A DNA stretch of 55,437 nt from UBA9647 sp049522195 (lineage in GTDB: Bacteria; Bacteroidota; Ignavibacteria; UBA10030). The translations under genes were made by a program, and so were the position numbers. How positions within the stretch are numbered: the first letter of the stretch is position 1; each line of letters opens with the position of its first letter. The notes under the pieces were generated by a model that did no database searches, was not told the DNA's origin, and was given only the letters and a program-made list of their open reading frames with translations. The stretch covers positions 1 to 55,437 of the forward strand of contig JBEKOB010000024.1 in the NCBI GenBank assembly GCA_049522195.1, read 5' to 3'. Of the stretch, positions 1 to 8,259 are shown piece by piece.

Positions 1-247
1 GCGTGTCGCATCCCCCGGGTCCGCTGCCGTGCCTGAGCACAATCCCTTGATCCTTCGCTGCGAGAAGATAATGCGCTGATGGTCGGGCATCAGGGTAGGA
101 AACGGGCTGATGAATAATGCTCAGGCTTGTTCCGGACTTCTGAGTTGCGGCGCCAGTCTGTCCTGTGCAGTTGTCAACGATGACAAAGAGAACGAAGATA
201 ACAGCAATAAAGAAGAAAAGAGGACTTCTTGTACCTTTTGTGTTCAT
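1..247 (-). CDS. Secreted glycosidase-like protein, N-terminal part (cut by window edge)
   Basis: An open frame runs from an ATG at 247 to the left edge with no stop, so only about 82 N-terminal residues are visible. They begin with a signal peptide (MNTKGTRSPLF, then a hydrophobic stretch ending near NCTGQ) and continue into AKDQGIVLRHGSGPGGCD. From memory, a similar AKD-G-VLRHG-GPG-CD motif opens the propeller of secreted glycosidases related to GH43/GH117; that family call is inference. The start is supported by a ribosome-binding site (AAAGGTGA) six or so bases upstream. The gene follows the U32 gene on the same strand after 93 bases, so the two could be cotranscribed. Confidence 0.6.
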   Translation of the reverse strand, partial: MNTKGTRSPLFFFIAVIFVLFVIVDNCTGQTGAATQKSGTSLSIIHQPVSYPDARPSAHYLLAAKDQGIVLRHGSGPGGCDT

Positions 248-340
248 GGTTCACCTTTCAAAGAATCTCAGCAGGACAGATGCGAAAATCCAACCTCAGG
301 TAATGCACCTCTCGTTCGTGAGTCGCGGGTTCCGGGCACG

Positions 341-2161
341 TCAGGGTGAGACAACTTTCATAACGCAGGCGTCGCAATCGAATTCCAGCTTATATTTCGT
401 CCTCCCATCGGACAGGTAAAGCTCCTCAGCGCTCCCCTTTTCTCCCCGGCATAGGTCGAATTGGTACTTCAGACAATGTCGGGTGGTCATCACGACCTTC
501 CCCGCCACATCGTTCTGCAATTCAAGTCCCCGCTCGATCTGTTGTACGCCGTGGCGCCTGTAGAATTGTGCGGCGCTCTCGTTCACCACGTTCGCAGAGT
601 AGTTGAGCGTGGTCGTGGGGTAGGGGAAGTTGTTCGGCACAATGGAACTGGACCTGCGCGGATACTTCCGAGCCCGCTCTGCCTCTAACGAGCTGATACA
701 ATCTCTCCTGAGCTGGTTGAGCACGCCAACCGGGAGAAACAGAGCGTCTTTCATTCCGATGACGGTTTCGCTGGCCAGGAAATCTGTCTTCCCGAGCTTT
801 GAAAGTTGTGCGTTTATGGCATCGTTCGCGGCCTCAGGCTTCTTAGCCTTCTCCTTTGGATGCTCAATGCACTGCACGACTTCGTTCCCATCCTCATCGA
901 CGGCGCGGAGCTGAAATCCTCTCTTATGCTCGCCGAAAAATAGTCTGACACCGATCTTCCTCTTAGACGTCTCCGATTTAAGCTGCTGTATGAACGCGTG
1001 GTCAAAGTTGCGGTACAGCACCACGCCGGGCTGAATCCCTTCCATCGAGTTTGGATACACTCTGTTCCCGTGCACAGTATTGATGTTGACGCCCCTGAGT
1101 TCGTCATTGTCATCGAAGAAACAAATTCCGTCACCGTTGTGCAGTTGGCTGGCACGCTCCAGTGTGAAAAATTCGGCGTCGATAGATTCAACACTGCCAA
1201 TCAGTTTACCGACGGATTTTGGTGTGTGCAGAGAGACGATTTCCTGCCTGCGGCCCCGAATGAAATAGTCGGTCGTGCCGCGGCTGAATGTTTTTTCCGG
1301 ATCGGCTTCGAAGAAGAACGTGGTCTTGCCTGAGGATGAACGGCATAAGGAGTCCCGCCCTTCAATCAGCTCGTCCAATTTCGAGCGATAGAACGCTGTA
1401 ATGTTTTTGACATACGGAGTCTCCTTCAGTCTGCCTTCGATCTTGAAGGACGTCACACCGGCATCAACAAGGTCGGCGAGGTACGCTGACAAGTTGAGAT
1501 CTTTGAGTGAAAGTACGTGCTGGTTCTCCGCCAGCACATTGCCCCGGCCGTCGGTTAGTGTGTACGGGAGTCTGCACATTTGTGCGCATTCTCCCCTGTT
1601 CGCGCTCCGGCCTTTGGCCACCTGACTGAAATAGCAAAGCCCGCTGAAACTCACGCAGAGGGCGCCATGCACAAAGAACTCGAGATCGATTTTCGTTGCC
1701 TGCCTGATCTCGCGGATTTGACGGAGCGAGAGCTCCCGGGCGAGGATGACGCGCTGAAGTCCGACCCGTTCGAGGAATCGGATTTTTTCGACATCGTAGT
1801 TGTGCGTTTGTGTGCTGGCGAAGAGGGGAATAGGCGGCAGGTCGAGTTCGATGAGGCCCATGTCCTGGATGATCAGCGCATCAGCGCCGGCATCATAGAG
1901 GCGCTGGATCAAGTTGCGGGCTTCCTGCAGCTCGTCGTCATACAGAATTGTATTGAGGGTGATGTAGACGCGGGCCCAATACTTGTGAGCATGGGCAATA
2001 AGGGTGGCAATGTCTTCGAGTGAATTGCCTGCGGCAGCACGGGCTCCGTATTTCGGGGCGCCGATGTATACCGCATCTGCACCGTGGTTGATGGCAGCAA
2101 GACCGCATTCGAGATCACGGGCCGGAGCCAGGAGTTCCAGTGGTGTTCGCGCAGCGCTCAC
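341..2161 (-). CDS. Peptidase U32 family protein (collagenase-like / 23S rRNA hydroxylation type)
   Basis: The 606-aa product opens with ELLAPARDLECGLAAINHGADAVYIG, in which the ELLAPA start and GADAVYIG block are typical of U32 peptidases. It carries the family signature around EFFVHGALCVSFSGLC, followed by NRGECAQMCRLPY with further cysteines. Length and the long C-terminal half fit the YdcP/RlhA branch, which is linked to hydroxylation of a 23S rRNA cytidine and needs Fe-S-type cysteines; that substrate is inference. It has no signal peptide, so it is cytoplasmic. The start is a GTG whose last bases form the stop of trmO (GTGA, 2158-2161), so the two genes are translationally coupled and both point to RNA modification. 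Confidence 0.85.
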   Translation of the reverse strand: MSAARTPLELLAPARDLECGLAAINHGADAVYIGAPKYGARAAAGNSLEDIATLIAHAHKYWARVYITLNTILYDDELQEARNLIQRLYDAGADALIIQDMGLIELDLPPIPLFASTQTHNYDVEKIRFLERVGLQRVILARELSLRQIREIRQATKIDLEFFVHGALCVSFSGLCYFSQVAKGRSANRGECAQMCRLPYTLTDGRGNVLAENQHVLSLKDLNLSAYLADLVDAGVTSFKIEGRLKETPYVKNITAFYRSKLDELIEGRDSLCRSSSGKTTFFFEADPEKTFSRGTTDYFIRGRRQEIVSLHTPKSVGKLIGSVESIDAEFFTLERASQLHNGDGICFFDDNDELRGVNINTVHGNRVYPNSMEGIQPGVVLYRNFDHAFIQQLKSETSKRKIGVRLFFGEHKRGFQLRAVDEDGNEVVQCIEHPKEKAKKPEAANDAINAQLSKLGKTDFLASETVIGMKDALFLPVGVLNQLRRDCISSLEAERARKYPRRSSSIVPNNFPYPTTTLNYSANVVNESAAQFYRRHGVQQIERGLELQNDVAGKVVMTTRHCLKYQFDLCRGEKGSAEELYLSDGRTKYKLEFDCDACVMKVVSP

Positions 2162-2892
2162 GATTTTCCTCGTTTGTCTCTTGCTCGCTCAACACCGAAG
2201 ACGCGGACTGCCATATCCTCAATTCGGAATTGGAATCTCCAACGTCTCACTGCAATCACCGCTGAGCCATCGTCGAGGTTCTTGATCCTTCGATATACGT
2301 GCGGATGTGGATCCCGGGAGAGCAAACCGGTCAGGTAGCTTGTGAGTTCTTGGCTTTCGCTCTTCTTCATCTGAAGTAGCAGGTCTCTGACTTCCGGTGA
2401 AAACGAGACCTGGTACAGGGGTGCGCTTTGCTCGTTTGACCCATGAATCCAGCCGCCGCGTGCTTCCGGATGCGATTCAGCATGCGGAAGGTAGGGTTTG
2501 ATGTCGAGCACGGGTGTGCCGTCCAGCATGTCGGGGTTCTCGATGCGAATGATGCGCCCCTTCACACCGAGCAGCTTGCAGAGCGAGAGACCGATTGGAT
2601 TGGGACGATGAGGAGAGCGCGTTGAAAAGAGCCCTCGCTTCTTTCTGCCTCCGTGTGGGGGAAGGACCTTTGGCTTCCAGTTTTTGTTCTTGTGGAACCA
2701 GAAGAGCACCCAGACATACTCGAAGCCTGAGAGATCTTCAAGTGCTTGCTCAAAATTCGATCCCTCCTCGAGCGTGATGACACCAACGCTCCTCTCGTGT
2801 GCAGTTGCAGGTTGGCGGGGAGCGCCATACTTCGACTTGAACGGAGTTCGTATCACGCCAATCGGGTTAAGGATGAGTTCGATCTCAGCCAT
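2158..2892 (-). CDS. trmO: tRNA (N6-threonylcarbamoyladenosine(37)-N6)-methyltransferase TrmO
   Basis: TrmO uses S-adenosylmethionine to methylate t6A at position 37 of tRNA. The 244-aa protein shows the family's hallmark blocks in order: IGVIRTPFKSKYGAPRQP near the N-terminus, DLSGFEYVWVLFWFHKN, then FSTRSPHRPNPIGLS, and DIKPYLPHAE. The last third (about residues 165-244) is the C-terminal extension found in the longer bacterial forms. The start is an ATG at 2892 with no clear Shine-Dalgarno sequence in the AT-rich leader. It is the first gene of a two-gene unit with the U32 gene, overlapping it by four bases. Confidence 0.92.
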   Translation of the reverse strand: MAEIELILNPIGVIRTPFKSKYGAPRQPATAHERSVGVITLEEGSNFEQALEDLSGFEYVWVLFWFHKNKNWKPKVLPPHGGRKKRGLFSTRSPHRPNPIGLSLCKLLGVKGRIIRIENPDMLDGTPVLDIKPYLPHAESHPEARGGWIHGSNEQSAPLYQVSFSPEVRDLLLQMKKSESQELTSYLTGLLSRDPHPHVYRRIKNLDDGSAVIAVRRWRFQFRIEDMAVRVFGVERARDKRGKS

Positions 2893-3176
2893 TTAAAGAA
2901 GATACAATAAAATGGTGGGGATATCGAGGGCGAAGAAGTTCTGGCGCAATCAGTTGGACCGGGGGGTGCAATCGATTGTCCTCCAGGCGATTCTTAGGTT
3001 GATCACGGTGGGGAAGTGTGCCCGATGAACTGAGAGCCAGGACAGAAGCCCTCAAAGCCGGAACTTCACTGCATTCCTCATTGTTCTTTTTCAAAGACGA
3101 GCGCCCGGATTTCCGCTCTTCGCTCTCAATCCTTACAGCGTCCCTATCGTAGAATCCCTATTCCAGAGGAGGACAA

Positions 3177-3965
3177 GTGAATCACTATCCACTCACCGAA
3201 GATCAGGTTCGTTTCTATCAAGAGAACGGCTATGTCCGTCTGGAGAATGTCTTGACGATGGACGAAGTGGAAGTGCTTCGGAAGGCGCTCGCTCAAGCTG
3301 TTGAAGATAAGAACAAATACAATCTCAACCTCGGCCCCCGAACCGACGAAGGATACTCGAAGGTCTTTCTTCAGATGGTCAATCTCTGGGAACGATATCC
3401 TGTCCTTGAGGAGTATGTCCATAACGTTCGGGTAGCAGAAATCGCGAGGAAATTGACCCGCTCGAATTTCGTCAGACTCTGGCATGATCAGGCCCTTATC
3501 AAATACCCAAAGGACAGCAAGGCAACTGCCTGGCACCAGGACACCGTCTATTGGCCGATGAACGAAGCGGGAGGGCTCTCCTGCTGGATGGCGCTCGATG
3601 AAGTGACCGTTGAAAGAGGCTGCATGTGGTTTGTACCCGGTTCACACAAGCTTGGACCGCTTCCTCCTGTCGATCTTGGTAATGTCTCAACAGACAATCT
3701 TGACTCGGTGCTTCCTGAATCATTCCGCGGCGTCAAGCCGGTCGCGATCGAGCTCAAGCCGGGGAGTTGCACGTTTCATAATGGATTGACATTCCACTAC
3801 GCCGGACCAAACGTCACGGATATCCCGCGTCGGGCGATGGTGACCATCTTCATGCCGGGTGGGACGACATACAAAAAGCACACACACATCATCGGCGATC
3901 GCAGCGGGTTAGCACAGGATGAAGAATTTCATGGTCCGTTGTTTCCAGTTCTGGCCCGCGGGTAG
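3177..3965 (+). CDS. Phytanoyl-CoA dioxygenase (PhyH) family Fe(II)/2-oxoglutarate oxygenase
   Basis: This 262-aa cytoplasmic protein has the PhyH layout: an N-terminal FYQENGYVRLENVL segment, the iron-binding HxD motif in WHQDTVYWP (H120, D122), the MALDEVTVERGCMWFVPGSH strand-turn and a distal histidine in LTFHYAGPN (about H207), followed by RRAMVTIFMP, where the arginine would bind 2-oxoglutarate. The substrate cannot be told from sequence. The start is a GTG four to five bases after a strong AGAGGAGG at 3165-3172. It stands alone: 284 bases separate it from divergent trmO and over 400 bases from the next gene. Confidence 0.85.
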   Translation: MNHYPLTEDQVRFYQENGYVRLENVLTMDEVEVLRKALAQAVEDKNKYNLNLGPRTDEGYSKVFLQMVNLWERYPVLEEYVHNVRVAEIARKLTRSNFVRLWHDQALIKYPKDSKATAWHQDTVYWPMNEAGGLSCWMALDEVTVERGCMWFVPGSHKLGPLPPVDLGNVSTDNLDSVLPESFRGVKPVAIELKPGSCTFHNGLTFHYAGPNVTDIPRRAMVTIFMPGGTTYKKHTHIIGDRSGLAQDEEFHGPLFPVLARG

Positions 3966-4393
3966 TCACGCGTCCACTTCTCTCCTCTGCGCACTGCTGT
4001 TCCCTGTACAGTGTACGCTCAGTCGTTGCGCATGACAACCATTCCGTAATCTGAGAATCGAGTTTCAGATTTAGCACTCGACCCTTCACTCCATCTTTAT
4101 TCCTTGCCTTTTGCTCTCTTCTGCAGTAGCTTTCTCGCGCAGTTTGACTTGCGCATCTTATCGCCGCCGAGCACTTCACGCACCTTTTCCGATCGTGGTG
4201 AGCAATCAGAGATTCAATCGCTGACTGTTTTACCGCGAAGAAATCCTGATGCCTGTCATCGACGCGTCTGAGAGCCCGACCGTACTGGGAAGAAAGAAGT
4301 AAGTGAACGGATCGACGAGTCATGCCGGATGACACCGAGCCGGCTTCGTACCGTCGTCAAGGGTTTACATGCCAGAACAACAGGGAGATTACT
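3966..4393. other. Gene-poor stretch with a promoter
   Basis: I see no coding frame I trust in this stretch. A 148-residue frame on the minus strand (3889-4335) has no recognisable motif and overlaps the dioxygenase gene. The clear signal is the promoter at 4104-4134, which points to the downstream propeller gene and would give a leader of roughly 250 bases. Confidence 0.5.
4104..4134 (+). promoter_or_regulatory. TTGCCTTT / TAGCTTTC promoter, copy 1
   Basis: TTG at 4104-4106 (in TTGCCTTT) and TAGCTTTC from 4127 are 23 bases apart start to start. This matches the Bacteroidota TTG / TAnnTTTG pattern. CTGCAG directly precedes the TA, as in copies upstream of other genes here. It faces the TolB-like gene. 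Confidence 0.55.
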
Positions 4394-5425
4394 TTGAGTA
4401 GGACTCGTTGGACTTCGATCGCTGTCGGTTTGATGCTCGTTTCCTTTTCAGCACCGCTCATATCCTGGTACTTTCCGAGGGAAGGAGCCTCGTCAAACTT
4501 CGAGCAGCAGGAGCTCAGGGTGTGGCAGATCCCGAATATCGCTGAAGGCGCCGAGTTCTATTTTTCGCCCGACGGGAAGAGTCTGATTGGAAACGCGAAA
4601 CTGGGGGACGATACGATCCATCACGTGTACACGTTCCGAACGGATGGGAAGAAAATCCTCCGAATCAATGACAGAGGGGAAGACGCGTGTTCGTACTTCA
4701 CGCCCGACGGAAAGCGACTGTTGTTCACCTCGACGAAGGACAATCTCGATCTCCCAAGAGGCAATTATTCTGATCCCAACAACTATCCCCAGGGAGCAGA
4801 GTTGTACTCGTGCAATCTTGATGGAAGCGACGTCAGGAGGCTGACCAACAACAGGTACTATGACGCTGAAGTAAGTATGTCTCCGGATGGGAAATGGATC
4901 TTGTTCACCCGCCAAATTGATGGGCAACTGGACCTCTGGAAGATGCTCCCCGATGGGACCAAACAGACGCAGATTACTCACACACCGGAGTGGCAGGAGG
5001 GAGGAGCCTTCTTTATTGACAGCGAAACGATAATTTACCGGGCGTGGGAGAGAAAAAACCAGGGACAGCGCGGAATGCCGATGAGCATTTTCACGATCAA
5101 GCTCGACGGCACGGGAACGAAGCGCATCACCACTGACACCGGTACCAACTGGGCGCCTTTCCCCGCTCCCGATGGCGATCATTTCGTCTTTGTGAAAGTG
5201 CTGCCGCCACACAACTACGAGATCTATCTCATGAGTTTAAAGACGGGTGAGCAAACCCGCCTGACGTACAATGAAGGATTTGACGGCTTCCCGGCGCTTT
5301 CTCCGGATGGAAACTTCCTCACGTTTGACTCCAACCGCGATGCCAACGCCGGGAACAAGGGGCTCAGGCCCTATATCATGGATCTTAGTCCAATGCACCT
5401 GGGTGCCACGAAAAGTCCGCAGTAA
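4394..5425 (+). CDS. Exported TolB-like (PD40) beta-propeller protein
   Basis: The product (343 aa from a TTG at 4394) begins with a signal-anchor or signal peptide (RTRWTSIAVGLMLVSFSAPL) and then repeats WD40-like PD40 units: EFYFSPDGKSLIG, CSYFTPDGKRLLFTS, EVSMSPDGKWILFTR, PFPAPDGDHFVFVK and FPALSPDGNFLTFDS. Each has the S-P-D-G-K core. Such propellers bind proteins or ligands in the periplasm, and no catalytic site is visible. The TTG is preferred because CAGGGAGA lies just upstream and because it places the hydrophobic segment at the N-terminus. An in-frame ATG at 4322 would add 24 polar residues before the signal. Confidence 0.8.
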   Translation: MSRTRWTSIAVGLMLVSFSAPLISWYFPREGASSNFEQQELRVWQIPNIAEGAEFYFSPDGKSLIGNAKLGDDTIHHVYTFRTDGKKILRINDRGEDACSYFTPDGKRLLFTSTKDNLDLPRGNYSDPNNYPQGAELYSCNLDGSDVRRLTNNRYYDAEVSMSPDGKWILFTRQIDGQLDLWKMLPDGTKQTQITHTPEWQEGGAFFIDSETIIYRAWERKNQGQRGMPMSIFTIKLDGTGTKRITTDTGTNWAPFPAPDGDHFVFVKVLPPHNYEIYLMSLKTGEQTRLTYNEGFDGFPALSPDGNFLTFDSNRDANAGNKGLRPYIMDLSPMHLGATKSPQ

Positions 5426-5843
5426 TCCGTTTCGTCTGAGAACTTTGACGCAGTTCTTCCTGAGTCATTACGTTGCGCTGCAGTTCGGATCGAAGAAAAT
5501 GGTTCGGCTACACTCTATGGTTCAATTTGAAATAGTATCTGCCCTCTGAAAACAAACTTGGAGCAGACCCACAAGGGTGTGCGTAATTCTGCGTAATCCA
5601 TCGACTCCGATTTCTTGGATTCTGGATGATGCCCGGGATGAGCAACCAATCCGCTATCGGATTTCCCCCAAAACTTCTGTATCTTGACTGAGGATTGACT
5701 GCCTTCCCGTTGCACACCTCTTCTTCGGAACCGTGTGTACTGATGACACTGCTCAGTCACGGTGGGAGCAACGCTTCGGTCAAGGAAACGCTCTCGACCG
5801 CCGGTCATGTGCGGATGAACAACTCATTGAAAGGGCAAAGATA
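5426..5843. other. Intergenic leader of the lipoprotein gene
   Basis: No convincing gene lies here. A frame reading into the lipoprotein from 5733 would add 37 charged residues before the signal peptide and is unlikely. TATCTTGAC around 5671 could be a -7 element, but the base 23 positions upstream does not begin a TTG, so I do not call a promoter. Confidence 0.4.
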
Positions 5844-6707
5844 ATGCGTATCGGGTATATTGTCACCGTAGCGATGCTCCTCGTGTTTACAGGATGCAAC
5901 AACTCGGAGCTCGAGAACAAGAACAAGGAACTTCAAAAGCAACTTGATGCGAGGGACCAGTACATTGAAGAGGTCACCTCGGCGATCAATGAAATTCACA
6001 ACCAGCTTGAGAACACCTGGGCTATGGAGAACAAAGTGTTGCAGCAATCACTTTCCAGGGAAGGAGCAAAGCCACCTTCACATCTGCAAGTGAAGCAGCA
6101 AATTCTCAGTCGGATCTCTGACATCGATTCCATCCTTGCGGCCAATCGGAAAAAGCTCTCGAATCTTCAGAATCGGCTGAAGGATGCCGCAACGAAGTAT
6201 GCAGGACTACAGAAAATGGTGGACGACCTGAAAACAACGCTGGAGGAACGAGAGAAAACCCTTGCCGACCTTCAGGCTCGCGTCAAATCCCTCGAATCCG
6301 AGGTCGGTGAGAAGACACGGGTTATTGCTGCCCGCGAAGCCACAATTGAAGATCAATCGAATCAACTGAATGAGCGGACCCGGCAGATGAATACCGTGTA
6401 TTACGTTGTCGGGAAAAAGGATGGCCTGAAGCAGCAGGGAATTATCGCTGATGAGGGGGGTGTCCTGTGGGGATTGCTCGGTTCGACGACCGTGCTTGCA
6501 GGCAACTTTAATGCCGACTTGTTCCAGAAAATGGACAAGACAAAAGAAACACAGATCGACGTCCCGGGCAAGATCGCTGAAATCATACCGAAGCGCGATG
6601 CCGGGTATTTTTCGATGGAAGAGACCTCGGGAGGCCACACGATCTTAAAAATCGTCAATCCTGATCAATTCTGGAAAGTCAACCGTGTTGTGATCATTGC
6701 CAAGTAA
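5844..6707 (+). CDS. Coiled-coil outer-membrane or periplasmic lipoprotein
   Basis: The 287-aa product starts MRIGYIVTVAMLLVFTGC, a lipoprotein signal with the lipobox cysteine at residue 18. Residues from about 20 to 185 are one long heptad-rich coiled coil (ELENKNKELQKQLDARD, LADLQARVKSLESEVGEKT). The last 90 residues form a compact domain beginning YYVVGKKDGLKQQGIIADEG and ending FWKVNRVVIIAK. It resembles uncharacterised Bacteroidota lipoproteins annotated only by their coiled coil, and I cannot assign a role. The ATG is chosen for the signal peptide. A terminator follows the stop. Confidence 0.8.
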   Translation: MRIGYIVTVAMLLVFTGCNNSELENKNKELQKQLDARDQYIEEVTSAINEIHNQLENTWAMENKVLQQSLSREGAKPPSHLQVKQQILSRISDIDSILAANRKKLSNLQNRLKDAATKYAGLQKMVDDLKTTLEEREKTLADLQARVKSLESEVGEKTRVIAAREATIEDQSNQLNERTRQMNTVYYVVGKKDGLKQQGIIADEGGVLWGLLGSTTVLAGNFNADLFQKMDKTKETQIDVPGKIAEIIPKRDAGYFSMEETSGGHTILKIVNPDQFWKVNRVVIIAK

Positions 6708-6740
6708 CTGGATTTTGAATTTGCTTCCTCGATGATAGAG

Positions 6741-6770
6741 CGCCCGGGATTGAATCCGGGCGTTTTTTAT
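6741..6770 (+). terminator. Rho-independent terminator
   Basis: CGCCCGG (6741-6747) pairs with CCGGGCG (6756-6762) and is followed by six T. It ends the lipoprotein transcript. Confidence 0.85.
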
Positions 6771-6826
6771 TTTATCGATGAATGGCCCCGTCAGTACCGG
6801 CATGTGAAGACCTCGACCTCCAAACG

Positions 6827-6862
6827 AAGAAGCCCCGTACGAATGAACGTGTGGGGCTTCTT
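6827..6862 (-). terminator. Hairpin terminator of the decarboxylase gene (probably bidirectional)
   Basis: AAGAAGCCCC (6827-6836) pairs with GGGGCTTCTT (6853-6862). The hairpin lies 24 bases past the stop of the minus-strand decarboxylase gene; the tail on the minus strand is T-rich but interrupted. Confidence 0.65.
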
Positions 6863-6886
6863 TGCTTCTACGATGTATTTGAACGC

Positions 6887-8044
6887 CTACTCGGGTTGAG
6901 GCCCAGAGAAGTTCTTGTGCACAATCTTCGCCGGGTCGAACCCATTGAACCGAGTCGTTGATGCTGTGCCGTATGCTCCGATGTTGACAGTATAGAGGAA
7001 ATCGCCCACTTCGAGATTCGCCGGCAATTCCGCTGAGAGCGTAATCTTGTCGAAGCTGTCACACGTCGGTCCTACCACGGCGCAAATCTCCGTCTCCCCC
7101 TCTTTGAACGCACTGAAGTTCGGTATCCAATGATCGTACACCACGCCGGAATAGGAGTGATAGACCCCGTCATTGATATGGTAGAAAATTTTACCATTTC
7201 TGCGCGCCTTGCCAACGATCTCGGCGACAAGTGTCGCCGCCGTTGCAGCGATGAAGCGTCCGGGTTCCGCGAGGATTTCGATGTCTTCAGGGAATAACCG
7301 CTGGAACTCCGAGTTCAGAAGTGTCGCCAACTTCGCAAAGTCGGGTACCTGCGGGTCGTAGGGAACCGGGAACCCACCGCCAATGTCCAGCAGGTTCAAA
7401 CCGTATCCTTTCTTCCTCGCATCGTTGAAGAGCTCAGATGCGATTGACAGCGCCGCGGTATAGTTGTCAAAGTTCGTGCACTGGCTTCCCACATGGAAGC
7501 TGATCCCTTCGACCTTCAGCCCCGCGTTGAATGCTTCGTCAATCAGGTCGGATGCTTCCCCCGGCTCAACGCCGAACTTCGTGCTCATCTCCACCTGCGA
7601 CCCCGTATCCGGCACCTTTACCCGGATAACCAACCCGGCGGTGTCGCAATACTCCTTGAGTTTCTTCACTTCTGCCGAATTGTCGTACGTCACCAGCGGT
7701 TTGTACTGCTTGATCTTGGCAAGTGTGTGGCGATCCTTGATCGTATTGGAAAAAATGATCTTGTCCCAGACAAAGTACTTCTTCTGCTGCTTTTCGAAGT
7801 GCTTGATATACTGATAGACCTGCATGAACTCATTATACGACGCAACGTCGAAGCTCGAACCTTCTTTAAAGAGTGTCTCGATGATCTGCTGCGCCGAGTT
7901 CGCTTTCACCGCATAGTAACATTGGACGCGGGGGAGATGCGTCTTGAACGTTCGGTAGTTTTCCCGAATTTTGTCGTGATCGATGATGCAAAGCGGCGTT
8001 CCATGCTGTGCCGCGAATTGCAGAAGTTCGTCTTGTTGGTTCAA
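6887..8044 (-). CDS. Group IV (alanine-racemase fold) PLP-dependent ornithine/lysine/arginine-type decarboxylase
   Basis: The 385-aa enzyme belongs to the ornithine decarboxylase family. Seen in order: YYAVKAN with the PLP lysine K47, SFHVGSQ, LLDIGGGFP (phosphate-binding glycines), EILAEPGRF, and the C-terminal GPTCDSFD motif, whose cysteine and aspartate complete the active site across the dimer. It would make a diamine such as putrescine; CDSFD fits ornithine or lysine decarboxylases, but the substrate is not proven. The start is a TTG with AAGGAG six bases upstream. It is the second gene after the deoxyhypusine-synthase-like gene, which suggests a polyamine pathway. Confidence 0.9.
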   Translation of the reverse strand: MNQQDELLQFAAQHGTPLCIIDHDKIRENYRTFKTHLPRVQCYYAVKANSAQQIIETLFKEGSSFDVASYNEFMQVYQYIKHFEKQQKKYFVWDKIIFSNTIKDRHTLAKIKQYKPLVTYDNSAEVKKLKEYCDTAGLVIRVKVPDTGSQVEMSTKFGVEPGEASDLIDEAFNAGLKVEGISFHVGSQCTNFDNYTAALSIASELFNDARKKGYGLNLLDIGGGFPVPYDPQVPDFAKLATLLNSEFQRLFPEDIEILAEPGRFIAATAATLVAEIVGKARRNGKIFYHINDGVYHSYSGVVYDHWIPNFSAFKEGETEICAVVGPTCDSFDKITLSAELPANLEVGDFLYTVNIGAYGTASTTRFNGFDPAKIVHKNFSGPQPE

Positions 8045-8067
8045 GTGGATCTCCTTGAATCAATAGA

Positions 8068-8250
8068 GGGAAGACAAAATCCGAAATCCGAATATCGAAT
8101 CACGAAATAAATCCTAAACTCGAATCCCGAAATCCGAAACGTCGAATCAGGACATGACGCTTCTGATTGCTGTTGTTTTGAGCTTTATGCTTCGGGCTTC
8201 GAATTTCCTTAGGATTTCGTATTTCGGATTTCGTGATCGGAAATCGGGAT
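8068..8250. repeat. Heptamer repeat array arranged as an imperfect inverted repeat (AATCCGA family)
   Basis: The left arm (about 8076-8148) is built of 7-base units close to AATCCGA. The right arm (about 8198-8250) carries the same units on the other strand, and the arms flank a roughly 45-base loop of unrelated sequence. The array fills almost the whole gap between the two polyamine genes. Confidence 0.75.
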
Positions 8251-8259
8251 TTGAATGCG

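Noticed and set aside
3889..4335. 148-residue minus-strand frame
   Set aside because: Covers the promoter at 4104 and the end of the dioxygenase gene; low-quality composition.
8068..8250. CRISPR array
   Set aside because: Units are 7 bases, contiguous and inverted, with no spacers; no cas genes nearby.
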